From contig JARKQY010000011.1 of the NCBI GenBank assembly GCA_029974635.1, positions 62,001 through 126,000 on the forward strand: a stretch of DNA of 64,000 nt. Direction: 5' to 3'. This DNA is from Bacillota bacterium. GTDB lineage: Bacteria > Bacillota > UBA4882 > UBA8346. Below the pieces are notes generated by a model that saw only the letters and a list, made by a program, of their open reading frames with translations, did no database searches and was not told the origin of the DNA. The position numbers were made by a program, and so were the translations under genes. Shown here piece by piece: positions 18,790 through 27,243 of this stretch. Each line of letters opens with the position of its first letter. Within the stretch, counting starts at the first letter, position 1.

Positions 18790-19761
18790 TTAATCATCAA
18801 CTTTTTGCGGGACAAATTTGAAATTTAGCAACGTCACTATTAAAATGATAAGTAACAAAATGTAAGACATAGCGCAAGCAATACCCATTTCATAATAAGT
18901 AAAAGCGTGATTATACAAGCTGAGCACATAAGATAAGGTAGAGTCGTTGGGGCCGCCTTTTGTTAAAAGGTACATTTGGTCAAAGACTTGAAAATGTCCG
19001 ATAAAACCGGTAATCACCAGGAAAAAGATGGTTGGTTTAAGCATTGGCAAAGTGATATATCTGAACTTTTGAAAGCCGGACGCGCCGTCAACGTGAGCTG
19101 ATTCATACAGTTCCCCGGGAATGATCTTCAAACCTGAAAGATAAATCAATATATTATAACCAAGTCCGCCCCAAACCGCCATTACAGCTAATGTAGCCAG
19201 GGCTGTTCCCACTTCCCCCAGCCAGCTATGGGGTTTAATAACCACATTGACCAGAGGAGTATTTTTGATAAATATATTGACCAGGCCGAACATGGAATCC
19301 AGTATCCACTTCCACATCGCGGCGACAGCAACCCCCGGAGTAACCACCGGAATATAAAAAGCGGTTCGGAAAAATGCCTGTCCTTTCATTTTCCGGTTAA
19401 GAATTAAAGCCAATAATAACGGAATGATTAATGAAAACGGCATTGCAATTAAAATGAACTTGAAGGTCACCCATAGCGACGGCCAAAAATTGGGATACAT
19501 CAAATTATCAAACAATAAACTGGCATAATTTTGAATTCCGACAAAAACCGGACTTTTGCGCATATCCCAAACGGTAAGACTATAATATAGCGACATCAAA
19601 ATCGGAGCGACTTGGAAAACCAGGAAATAAATGATTAACGGTGCAATAAACAGATACCCGGTTAACTTTTCCCGGTTTTTTTCATTCAGTAACGGGTTAT
19701 GCCCGGTTTTCTTGGGTTTTATTTCTTTGACGTTAAGATAAGCCAAATGACTTGATTCCAT
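18790..19761 (-). CDS. MalF-like ABC sugar permease (CUT1)
   Basis: This 323-residue permease has a cytoplasmic N-terminus of about 30 residues, six membrane segments, and the EAA loop ELYESAHVDGASGFQKFRYITLPMLKP. A strong ribosome site (AAAGGAGG) precedes the ATG. It follows the binding-protein gene after a hairpin and precedes the second permease by 72 bases, so it is the middle gene of a binding protein, MalF, MalG unit. Confidence 0.93.
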   Translation of the reverse strand: MESSHLAYLNVKEIKPKKTGHNPLLNEKNREKLTGYLFIAPLIIYFLVFQVAPILMSLYYSLTVWDMRKSPVFVGIQNYASLLFDNLMYPNFWPSLWVTFKFILIAMPFSLIIPLLLALILNRKMKGQAFFRTAFYIPVVTPGVAVAAMWKWILDSMFGLVNIFIKNTPLVNVVIKPHSWLGEVGTALATLAVMAVWGGLGYNILIYLSGLKIIPGELYESAHVDGASGFQKFRYITLPMLKPTIFFLVITGFIGHFQVFDQMYLLTKGGPNDSTLSYVLSLYNHAFTYYEMGIACAMSYILLLIILIVTLLNFKFVPQKVDD

Positions 19762-19830
19762 GTTTCCTCCTTTCGGAACCCTTGATGAAGGAAAGTTGCT
19801 GTTGACATTTCGGCTATTTCATGGAGAGAT

Positions 19831-19857
19831 TTCGAGGGAGGCGCTACCTCCCTCGAA
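19831..19857. terminator. Intercistronic stem-loop between binding-protein and permease genes
   Basis: TTCGAGGGAGG and CCTCCCTCGAA form a perfect 11-bp stem around five bases, directly after the binding-protein stop. No T tract follows, so it more likely stabilises the upstream mRNA end, giving more binding protein than permease. Confidence 0.6.
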
Positions 19858-19871
19858 TGTTAACTTTGATT

Positions 19872-21098
19872 TTATTTATCCATTTTAATGATGAGGTTCG
19901 CCCTTTGAGCGGCCTGCTTCAGAACAGCCTCCGGAGCTCCTTGGCCGGCAAGTGCTTGATCCAGTGCTTTCCCGATTACCTCATCGTTAATTTTTAGCCA
20001 GGAGGTTATTCTCGGCCGGGCCTGGGCGGTTTCCATCTGCTTCAGGAAAACTTTCAGCGCTTCATCTTTCTGATAACGATCATCCTTCGCAGCCTCCAGC
20101 AGTACTGGGAAATTACCGGTCACCTCGGCGCAAACCAAGGCATTCTTCACCGAATAAGTCATATACTTAATTAGTGTCCAAGCTGCTTGCGGATTTTTGG
20201 AGGATTTGTAAACCACCAGATTTTCACCGCCAATGTTGGAAGCATGGGGATCCTTAGCCCCTTTTTTGGGGATCAACGCCACTCCAAATTTTAAATCCGG
20301 GAAATTGTCACGAAATCCTTTTAATTCCCATGGTCCGGATATCTTGGTGGCAATAAACCCGTTTTGAAACGCGTTGGCGCTGTCAGTTACTTCCCGGTTA
20401 GAGTATTTGCGCATTTCAATCCATAATTTAAGGGCGTCAATCCCGGGCTGCTCATCAAAAGTTACTTTGGATTCATTCTTGTTCACCATTGAGCCACCTG
20501 CGGCAGCTACGAATGCCGGGAATAACCAGGCTCCCCATCCGCCTCCGGGCGGAACCTCCATCGCTGCAACCTTACCTTTTTGATAGACCTTTTGGGCCAT
20601 ATCAAGCCATTCATCCCAGGTAACCGGCGGATTGGGCACCAAATCCTTATTGTAGTAAAGTGCTACACAAGTCTGATTTAAAGGCAACCCGTACAGTTTT
20701 CCGCCAATCATGTTTGTATTCAAGGCCCCTTGATAATACTTCTTTTTATCAATTCCATTTTTCCCTTTGGTAAAAGGATCCAGATTTAAAATTACGCCAT
20801 CAACTGCAAACCGCGGCACCAGCGGCTGATCCAGATAGGATACATCCGGAGCCTGGCCTGTGGCAACTGCAGTGTTGATTTTGGTATTGAAGCCGTCTTT
20901 CGGAATATATGTAATATTGACTTTATATCCGGTTTCCTTTTCAAACGCCGCCAGCATATTATTCAATGGATTTCTGGAATCCGGTTCGTATACCCAAAGT
21001 GATACAACGGCTTTATCAGCAGCAACGATGAATTGTCCAATAGAAAATGATAATAGTAATAATCCAATTAAAATAACCTTCATCCAACAGCTTTTCAT
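19872..21098 (-). CDS. MalE-like extracellular sugar-binding protein
   Basis: This 408-residue family 1 solute-binding protein starts with a signal peptide (residues about 5-27) that has no lipobox Cys, so the protein is probably soluble in the periplasm, consistent with a diderm cell. The mature part shows the usual pattern VSLWVYEPDS and FEKETGYKVNITYIP, then TGQAPDVSYLD. AGGAGGTC precedes the ATG. It is the first gene after the LacI regulator and heads an importer with two downstream permeases. No ATPase gene is present; an MsmX-type shared ATPase elsewhere is likely. Confidence 0.92.
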   Translation of the reverse strand: MKSCWMKVILIGLLLLSFSIGQFIVAADKAVVSLWVYEPDSRNPLNNMLAAFEKETGYKVNITYIPKDGFNTKINTAVATGQAPDVSYLDQPLVPRFAVDGVILNLDPFTKGKNGIDKKKYYQGALNTNMIGGKLYGLPLNQTCVALYYNKDLVPNPPVTWDEWLDMAQKVYQKGKVAAMEVPPGGGWGAWLFPAFVAAAGGSMVNKNESKVTFDEQPGIDALKLWIEMRKYSNREVTDSANAFQNGFIATKISGPWELKGFRDNFPDLKFGVALIPKKGAKDPHASNIGGENLVVYKSSKNPQAAWTLIKYMTYSVKNALVCAEVTGNFPVLLEAAKDDRYQKDEALKVFLKQMETAQARPRITSWLKINDEVIGKALDQALAGQGAPEAVLKQAAQRANLIIKMDK

Positions 21099-21198
21099 GT
21101 AATGACCTCCTTGATTCCCGTTTATTTCTGTAAGTTTCGTTTTTTATATCCTGCCAAAGCTTAAACTTCTTCCTCCTTTCCGCAAAATTCTTTGCATA

Positions 21199-22212
21199 TC
21201 AACAACCGCAGGATTCCCGGATCACCAGTTCCGGTTTTAGAATCAAATTGAGTGTTTTTTGACCATACTCTTTATTGGTCATTTGAAAAATCAATCTCTC
21301 GCCGAGTAATACGCCGATGGTATATGTAGGCTGATTTACAGTGGTCAAGGACGGGCTTATATACTGTCCGACCCGGATGTTGTCGAAACCGATAAGCCCT
21401 AGTTGTTCCGGGATTTCGATATGATTTTTCCTGGCCATGCGGATAACTCCTAGCGCCATTTCATCATTGGCGCAAAAAATCGCATCGGGAGGTTCATTAA
21501 GCTTGATCAATCTTAAAAAAGCGCTGCCCCCGCCTTCTTCGCAATAGGCCCCATTTTCAATATAGGCATCATTAACTCCCAACCCGTTATCAATGAGCGC
21601 CTGACGATAACCCGCCAAACGCGCCCGGTGATCGTAATCGTTCTCAGCCTCGATTCCTCCAATATAAGCAATCCTCTTATGGCCATGGAAATATAAATGT
21701 TTTACCGCCTGGTACGCGCCGCTGTAATTATCAACAGAAATGGATTGGATGTTGAAACCGGACATATCCTTGCCGAATACTGCGATGGCCAAACCGTCGG
21801 CGGCGATTTTTCGTAAATCATCGTCCCGTAATTGCGGAACCACGAAAATCATTCCATCCACCCGGCCGTCATATAGATATCTCACATATTCCTTTTCCTT
21901 GTCACGGCTGTTATGAGCATCACAGACAATCAGACCGCAATCGATATCATTCGCTTTATTCTCGACTCCTTTAATAATCTCCGCATAAAATGCGGCCGAA
22001 ATATCCGGCACTACAATTCCAATGGTCGAAATTTTACAACTGCGTAAACGTTTGGCGACAAAATTAGGAGTATACCCCAGTGCTTCAATAACTTCCAGCA
22101 CCTTTTGCTTAGTTTCATTCTTTACCAGATCCTGATTATTAAACACCCGCGAAACCGTTGATATGGAGACACCCGATTGTTTAGCAATATCTTTTATGGT
22201 AGGCGGCATCAT
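21199..22212 (-). CDS. LacI family transcriptional regulator (second paralogue)
   Basis: This 337-residue protein has a LacI helix-turn-helix near residues 5-25 (IKDIAKQSGVSISTVSRVFNN), a ligand domain and the C-terminal RESCGC shared with the regulator at 8003-9019. It is encoded 100 bases upstream of the binding-protein gene on the same strand, so it probably heads the operon it controls. The region upstream carries ACG-centred A/T-rich palindromic sites that fit LacI-type operators. The near-identical DNA-reading helix of the two regulators suggests overlapping operator recognition. Confidence 0.92.
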   Translation of the reverse strand: MMPPTIKDIAKQSGVSISTVSRVFNNQDLVKNETKQKVLEVIEALGYTPNFVAKRLRSCKISTIGIVVPDISAAFYAEIIKGVENKANDIDCGLIVCDAHNSRDKEKEYVRYLYDGRVDGMIFVVPQLRDDDLRKIAADGLAIAVFGKDMSGFNIQSISVDNYSGAYQAVKHLYFHGHKRIAYIGGIEAENDYDHRARLAGYRQALIDNGLGVNDAYIENGAYCEEGGGSAFLRLIKLNEPPDAIFCANDEMALGVIRMARKNHIEIPEQLGLIGFDNIRVGQYISPSLTTVNQPTYTIGVLLGERLIFQMTNKEYGQKTLNLILKPELVIRESCGC

Positions 22213-22313
22213 GTTCTCCTAAACTTGGTGGATATTTTCGATTTATTAAGCCCAATTTGGGTATGTATAGCAATATCAAAATGGACGCGCATTCTTAGGT
22301 ACAACATACTTTC

Positions 22314-22328
22314 TAAAAACGTTTTTAT
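22314..22328. promoter_or_regulatory. Candidate LacI operator (AAAAACGTTTTT palindrome)
   Basis: TAAAAACGTTTTTAT is a near-perfect palindrome centred on CG, about 100 bases upstream of the second lacI-type start. A related TGAAATCGTTTTTAGA lies at 22445-22460. Confidence 0.5.
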
Positions 22329-22578
22329 TTTTTGGAAACTTTGAGATTGTCCATTTGCCGTTGCCGTCAATAAACCGTTTTAAAACTGGAAGTTACCTTC
22401 GATATTAAGAATATCATACCAAAGGATTTTTTTCAATGATTTATTGAAATCGTTTTTAGAAATCAGTACTCTTACACTTTCCCTTGGTAACTATTGCAAA
22501 ATCTTTATAAATACTTATTCTTCTTTGTTCAATAAGTTTACGTACAATGTAAAAATTCGCAAGTTGACCTGGTATTAT

Positions 22579-22593
22579 AGAAAACGATTGCGG
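22579..22593. promoter_or_regulatory. Candidate operator shared with the GH5 upstream region
   Basis: AGAAAACGATTGCGG contains GAAAACGATTGC, which recurs as its reverse complement at 11476-11487. With the two sites above it makes up the recognisable content of the 22213-22651 gap; no other gene was seen there. Confidence 0.4.
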
Positions 22594-22651
22594 ATTTCTT
22601 GGTTTTATCCCTTTTGAAATTCAGACTGTCCCTTGTCAAGCAAAAGGTCCC

Positions 22652-23557
22652 TCACCTCCATGCAGTTTCAAATGTAGCGGCAGCATTCTTACGGTAGTCG
22701 GCCACTTCAGCGGTTAACCGGTAATTATTCTTCTCCAGTACCCTGAGATACTCGCTCATCAGCTTGGAAAAACTCCCAGTCTCCTCATCCCAGGAACGTT
22801 TCAGATAGGCCGCCTTGGCCTCAGGCATTATTTCCTTGGTATCGTAACTAAATAATGGAGTATTATTAGCGCCAAATAACGCAAAAGTAACATAGCGTTT
22901 TAACAACTGTTTCATGGCTTCTACCTGCGTTGAGGAGCTGTATTCTTTAATAAACTGTTCCTGGCGTACCGCCCGTTTCAGAATTTCCTCCCAACCAATC
23001 ATCAATGCGGCATCCTTCACCGGAGTTTGATTCGATTCCACCGCCATTATTTCAAGATAAGCGGCCAGATCAGGAGTGATGGCGCCATAGTATTTTTGGT
23101 AGAAATCATAATCAATCACCGGGAAGAAATAACCTTCGGCAGTTTCTACCTTATAACCGCTGCCGGTGGTTTCCGATACTATCTTCTTTAAGTCGCCTTC
23201 AATACTACTAAAATCGGCAAGATTCCACCCGCTGTTACGGTATACTTTTGCCATTTCATCCTGGAGCGCTTCATTTTGATACTTCTCCTGCCATTGAGGC
23301 AGATTGGCGTTTTGAACCTGCTCCAGTCCGAGCACGAGGATTGAGGCATTTTCCTTAGAGACATTATTTATATTCTGATCCAGATACTTAATAATCTCTG
23401 TTACCGTTACATTCTTCCCGCTCATCAAAGTTTTAAACTCGGTCATTATTTTTTTATCTTTGGCCTTGTTAATACGATCATTGGTCAATACAATTAATCC
23501 GGCTAAAACCAATACAACACCACAAACAATACCGATCACAGTCAATGTACGCTTCAA
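22652..23557 (-). CDS. Membrane-anchored extracytoplasmic protein of unknown function
   Basis: The start is chosen at TTG 23555-23557, because GGAGGAGATAAGA directly precedes it and the product then begins MKRTLTVIG. The protein has 301 residues with one N-terminal membrane segment (residues about 4-25) followed by a soluble, helical, charged domain with few aromatic residues. I do not recognise a named family. It stands alone between the glycan block and the opu operon, with a strong hairpin separating it from opu. It could be an envelope-stress or assembly factor, but nothing in the sequence decides this. Confidence 0.75.
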   Translation of the reverse strand: MKRTLTVIGIVCGVVLVLAGLIVLTNDRINKAKDKKIMTEFKTLMSGKNVTVTEIIKYLDQNINNVSKENASILVLGLEQVQNANLPQWQEKYQNEALQDEMAKVYRNSGWNLADFSSIEGDLKKIVSETTGSGYKVETAEGYFFPVIDYDFYQKYYGAITPDLAAYLEIMAVESNQTPVKDAALMIGWEEILKRAVRQEQFIKEYSSSTQVEAMKQLLKRYVTFALFGANNTPLFSYDTKEIMPEAKAAYLKRSWDEETGSFSKLMSEYLRVLEKNNYRLTAEVADYRKNAAATFETAWR

Positions 23558-23704
23558 TCTTATCTCCTCCATCCTCATTAATCCATAATTCCTTAAACGT
23601 CAGGCAATGAAGAAAGTTACTTAACCCGTGGTAGTAACTGTTGCCAATTTTACATTTCCAACCCAAACAGCCAAATCAGCAATTGTTTTGATTGATAACG
23701 CACA

Positions 23705-23737
23705 AAGGCCCGGAGGTCTTCCGGGCCTTGCTTTTTC
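23705..23737. terminator. Bidirectional intrinsic terminator after the opu operon
   Basis: GGCCCGGA and TCCGGGCC close a compact GC-rich hairpin flanked by AAA on the left and TTGCTTTTT on the right. On the minus strand it lies about 60 bases past the end of the substrate-binding-protein gene. Confidence 0.75.
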
Positions 23738-23790
23738 AGTATCAAACGCGCCAAAAACCAAGCGTCTTATTGCTCCTGATGTTAAATCAT

Positions 23791-24693
23791 TTAATCGATG
23801 AGGCCTTTGCTTTGCAAAAAATCCTTTACAACAACTTCCACGTCCCGGCCTTCGACATCGACCTGGTAGTTGAGATCAGTCATGGTCGGATCGTCAATTA
23901 ATCCCGCCAGCTTATTGAGAACTTCTTCAAGCTCGGGATGGTCTTTAAGCGTGTCATTACGGATTATCGGCGCCGCATAATACGGCGGGAAAAAGTCCTT
24001 ATCATCAACCAACACCTTAAGTTGATATTGTTTGATGGGCCCATCGGTAGCGAAAGCATCAGTCACATCCATATCGCCGTTGCCGATGGCTTGATACTTG
24101 AGGGCGACATTCATCTTCTTCGGCTCACCCTTAAAAGTGAACCCGTACATCGCGACAAGGCCGTCATAGCCATCCTGCCGGTTGAAAAATTCATGTTCGG
24201 CGCCGAATACGAGATTTTTCGAAACTTTAGCCAGGTCACTGTAAGTTTCAACCCCGTATTTTTGGTATACCGCGTCGGTTACCGCCAGGGTGTAAGTGTT
24301 ATTCAAGCCCAACGGTTCGAGCCACTTTACGCCAAACTGCCGGTCAAATTCCGCCGCAACCACCTGGTATGCCTCGTCAGGATCGCTGATGACATCCATC
24401 TTTAGCTGCGCAGTCAGCCCCGTTCCCGTATATTCGGGATAGATATCAATATCGCCGTTTTTGATGGCCTCAAAGCAAACAAAAGTACCTCCCATATTAA
24501 GTTTGCGAGTAACCTTAAGGTCGGTATGGGCTTCAACCAGTTGCGCAAACATCTCTCCCAGTGTAATATTTTCACTAAAATCCTTGGAGCCAACAACGAT
24601 CGAGTCCCTGCCCCCGGCACAGCCCGCAAGCATGACGGATAATATTAGCATAAGTAATACTGACATACATACCGTTCTTTTGGTAAGTTTCAT
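23791..24693 (-). CDS. opuCC: Glycine betaine/carnitine/choline-binding lipoprotein (OpuCC/OsmF type)
   Basis: This 300-residue protein has a lipoprotein signal ending LAGCAGG. The mature domain shows the ProX/OpuAC fold pattern VVGSKDFSENITLGEMFAQLVE and IDIYPEYTGTGL. It delivers quaternary ammonium solutes to the two permeases encoded just upstream. GGAGGATCA precedes the ATG. It is the last gene of a four-gene operon (ATPase, permease, binding-domain permease partner, binding protein), the usual OpuB/OpuC arrangement. The exact solute is not decidable by eye. Confidence 0.92.
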   Translation of the reverse strand: MKLTKRTVCMSVLLMLILSVMLAGCAGGRDSIVVGSKDFSENITLGEMFAQLVEAHTDLKVTRKLNMGGTFVCFEAIKNGDIDIYPEYTGTGLTAQLKMDVISDPDEAYQVVAAEFDRQFGVKWLEPLGLNNTYTLAVTDAVYQKYGVETYSDLAKVSKNLVFGAEHEFFNRQDGYDGLVAMYGFTFKGEPKKMNVALKYQAIGNGDMDVTDAFATDGPIKQYQLKVLVDDKDFFPPYYAAPIIRNDTLKDHPELEEVLNKLAGLIDDPTMTDLNYQVDVEGRDVEVVVKDFLQSKGLID

Positions 24694-24714
24694 TGATTGA
24701 TCCTCCTCTAAAAT

Positions 24715-25314
24715 TTATCTGGCCCTTTTTATGAGCCGTTGCTCAATTTTTGACATGGTATAGTCAAAAATCAACGCCATCAATACAACCGGTATCGCTC
24801 CGTTTAAAATCCGCTCGAGATTCCGTGTCTGAACACCGCGGTAAATGGGATATCCCAGTCCGCCCGCGCCGATTAGAACGCCCATCACCGCGATGGACAG
24901 GGAATTCACAACCGCAATCTTAATACCGGAAAATATCAGCGGGAACGAGAGTGGAAGCTCTATCTTTATTAAACGCTGCAGCTTCGACATTCCCATACCG
25001 CGCGCCGCATCCTTGATATGATGCGAAATGCCCGCAAGACCCGTGTAGGTGTTGCGTACAATGGGCAATAGCGCATAGAGAACCAACCCCGCAATGATGG
25101 TCGTATTGCCAAGACCGAAAAAGATCATCAGCATGGCCAGGAGCGCCAGCGAAGGGATGGTTTGAATGGCTTCGGCACACCACATGATAACCGTGTCCAC
25201 ATGGCGCACCCAATAAGCAATCACACCCAAAACAACCCCCAACGCAATGGAAATAACGGTAGCAACGACTACGATCAGCATATGCTCCAAAATAAGGGGC
25301 CATAAGTTAATCAT
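24715..25314 (-). CDS. opuCD: Compatible-solute ABC permease (OpuCD/OpuBD type)
   Basis: This 199-residue permease has five to six hydrophobic helices and the conserved segments IPSLALLAMLMIFFGLGNTT and GAGGLGYPIYRG. Its start overlaps the stop of the preceding permease gene (ATGA), showing translational coupling. Together with the other short permease it forms the membrane channel of the importer for glycine betaine-like solutes. Confidence 0.92.
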   Translation of the reverse strand: MINLWPLILEHMLIVVVATVISIALGVVLGVIAYWVRHVDTVIMWCAEAIQTIPSLALLAMLMIFFGLGNTTIIAGLVLYALLPIVRNTYTGLAGISHHIKDAARGMGMSKLQRLIKIELPLSFPLIFSGIKIAVVNSLSIAVMGVLIGAGGLGYPIYRGVQTRNLERILNGAIPVVLMALIFDYTMSKIEQRLIKRAR

Positions 25315-25955
25315 ACTCTGACCCCCCTTAACCCTCGCGGCATGAGCATCCGTTGTAAAAGTCCTATCAATCCGCTAAACGCAAACGCTAAGATAGCGGA
25401 AGGAACGGCCCCCGCCAGAATATAGTTCGAGTTATAGCTGGAAAGGCCTGTCCAGATTAGGTCGCCTAACCCGCCGGCACCGATTAGACCCGCCAGTGTC
25501 GACCAACTGACAATGTAAACGGTGGATATGCGAATACCGCTGATAATGGAGGACATGGCCAACGGCAGTTCAACCTTATATAAAATCTGCCTGCTGGTCA
25601 TGCCAATACCGCGTCCCGCTTCGATATAGCTCTGGTCTACCTGGGTAATGCCGGTAAAGGTGTTGTGCAAAATCGGTAAGATCGCGTAAAGCGAGAGCAC
25701 CACGAGAGCAGGCAGCCTTCCGATGCCAAACAGGATCAAGGCAAAACCCAGCATAACAAGGCCTGGAATCGTCTGGATGGTCCCGGCTACGGCGAGAACC
25801 GGACCTGACATTCGTTTGTGACGGGAAAGAAAAATTCCGACCGGAATGGCTATCATCATACCAATCAGAACGGATATCCCCACTAATTCAATATGACGTA
25901 ATAGGCTAAGTTGGATATCAATGTAGTTCCCGGCAATAAAGTCCAAAAAATTCAT
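25311..25955 (-). CDS. opuCB: Compatible-solute ABC permease (OpuCB/OpuBB type)
   Basis: The ATG at 25953-25955 overlaps the ATPase stop codon (ATGA) and follows GGGGAGATG; the frame extends slightly further to 25973, but this start fits better. The 214-residue product has the same fold as its partner: IPGLVMLGFALILFGIGRLPA, YIEAGRGIGMTSRQILYKVELPLA and GAGGLGDLIW. It is part of the osmoprotectant importer in the cytoplasmic membrane. Confidence 0.92.
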   Translation of the reverse strand: MNFLDFIAGNYIDIQLSLLRHIELVGISVLIGMMIAIPVGIFLSRHKRMSGPVLAVAGTIQTIPGLVMLGFALILFGIGRLPALVVLSLYAILPILHNTFTGITQVDQSYIEAGRGIGMTSRQILYKVELPLAMSSIISGIRISTVYIVSWSTLAGLIGAGGLGDLIWTGLSSYNSNYILAGAVPSAILAFAFSGLIGLLQRMLMPRGLRGVRV

Positions 25956-27079
25956 GACTTCATCTCCCCCCACAGCGCCTCACCCAAAGCCTTCGCCATA
26001 CTGGTTCTGGTAATCAGCCCAGCGACGGTCCGGTTGTCGTTAAGCACAATAACATAATTGGATGATGAGGCAAGCAGCTTGTCAAAAGCTTGGCGGGCAT
26101 CTTCCTTGCGATGAATCGTTACCGCATCTTCCGAAAGAAGTTCACTGATTTCTCTACCCGCCTTGCCATGCGCCTTGATCGCTTCAATCGTAACCGTGCC
26201 GGCATAAGTATCGTCGTCATTAAGTACAATCAGCGAATTCACGTCACGGCGGCTCATTAGCTCAATACACTCCAATGTATGACTGGTTTTAGGAACCTTT
26301 AACACCTTGGTACGCATAAAATCTTCGGCTAACAGCTTCGGCGCATTATTTTCATTCTCCATATGCCTGCCCATAAAGCTTTTTATAATAGGGTCAGCCG
26401 GATTTTGCAGCAACTCTTCCGGGGAAGCCATCTGAATAATCTTGCCGCGATTCATGAAAACAATGGTATCGGCCATCCGTAACGCTTCCTCCATATCATG
26501 CGTAACAAATACAATGGTCTTTTTCAGTTTTTTCTGAAGGTGCTTTACTTCTTCCTGTAGCGAATCGCGGGTAATGGGATCAAGAGCGCCAAAAGGCTCA
26601 TCCATAAGTACAATGGGCGGCGAAGCCGCCAAAGCACGCAATACTCCTATCCTTTGCTGCTGCCCGCCTGATAATTCCGAGGGATATTTATGAGCAAATT
26701 CCTCATATGGCATATCTACCAGTTCCAGCAGGTTATGGACAATCTCCTGCCATTTTGGCTTGGGATACTTTAAGAGCTTCGGCACAACGGCAATATTCTG
26801 TTCCACCGTCATATTAGGGAACAATCCGATCTGCTGAATGACATAACCAATGGTCCGCCTTAATTCAACCGGGTTTACCTTGGTAATATCCTTACCGTTA
26901 ATGAATATCTTGCCTTTATTCGGTTCAATCAGCCGGTTGATGGTTTTTAGGGTGGTTGTTTTGCCGCATCCACTCGGACCTATCAGGACAACAAATTCCC
27001 CTTGCTTTATTTCGAAGCTTATATCATCCAGCACAATACTGTGGCCATAGCTTTTACTTATGTTTTGAAATTTGATCAT
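25952..27079 (-). CDS. opuCA: Compatible-solute ABC transporter ATPase with CBS domains (OpuCA/OpuBA type)
   Basis: The frame is open to 27205, but the ATG at 27077-27079 (MIKFQNISK) follows GAGGAG and matches family starts, giving 375 residues. The ATPase domain has Walker A GPSGCGKTT, signature LSGGQQQR and Walker B IVLMDEP. Two CBS domains follow (about 250-370), as in OpuCA, where they help sense ionic conditions or nucleotides. A promoter, direct repeats and a terminator-like hairpin lie between this gene and the upstream BusR-like regulator. Confidence 0.93.
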   Translation of the reverse strand: MIKFQNISKSYGHSIVLDDISFEIKQGEFVVLIGPSGCGKTTTLKTINRLIEPNKGKIFINGKDITKVNPVELRRTIGYVIQQIGLFPNMTVEQNIAVVPKLLKYPKPKWQEIVHNLLELVDMPYEEFAHKYPSELSGGQQQRIGVLRALAASPPIVLMDEPFGALDPITRDSLQEEVKHLQKKLKKTIVFVTHDMEEALRMADTIVFMNRGKIIQMASPEELLQNPADPIIKSFMGRHMENENNAPKLLAEDFMRTKVLKVPKTSHTLECIELMSRRDVNSLIVLNDDDTYAGTVTIEAIKAHGKAGREISELLSEDAVTIHRKEDARQAFDKLLASSSNYVIVLNDNRTVAGLITRTSMAKALGEALWGEMKS

Positions 27080-27110
27080 CCAATGTCTCCTCAGGTTTAC
27101 TAAAAACAAA

Positions 27111-27137
27111 AAAACAGCATGAAATATCATGCTGTTA
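27111..27137 (-). terminator. Terminator-like hairpin in the opu leader (possible attenuator)
   Basis: On the minus strand AACAGCATGA and TCATGCTGTT pair and are followed by seven T. It begins only a few bases after the predicted opu start site, so it could either end transcripts from the regulator gene or attenuate opu itself. Confidence 0.65.
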
Positions 27138-27149
27138 AATAACAACTTT

Positions 27150-27178
27150 ATTTTATAAGATAAGTTGTCAGTTGTCAA
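27150..27178 (-). promoter_or_regulatory. opu promoter with overlapping TTGACAAC repeats
   Basis: On the minus strand, -35 TTGACA (27173-27178), a 17-base spacer and -10 TAAAAT (27150-27155). The spacer repeats TGACAAC directly after TTGACAAC, which suits binding of the GntR-like regulator encoded upstream. Confidence 0.7.
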
Positions 27179-27243
27179 CCTTTGCCGAAATTCTCCGTTA
27201 ACCATTTAAAATCAAGGTATGGCATCGAGTTATAGCCGTTTTT

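Noticed and set aside
22565-22578. TTGACC and TATTAT close together upstream of the second lacI-type gene
   Set aside because: Only two bases separate them, which is far too short for a promoter.
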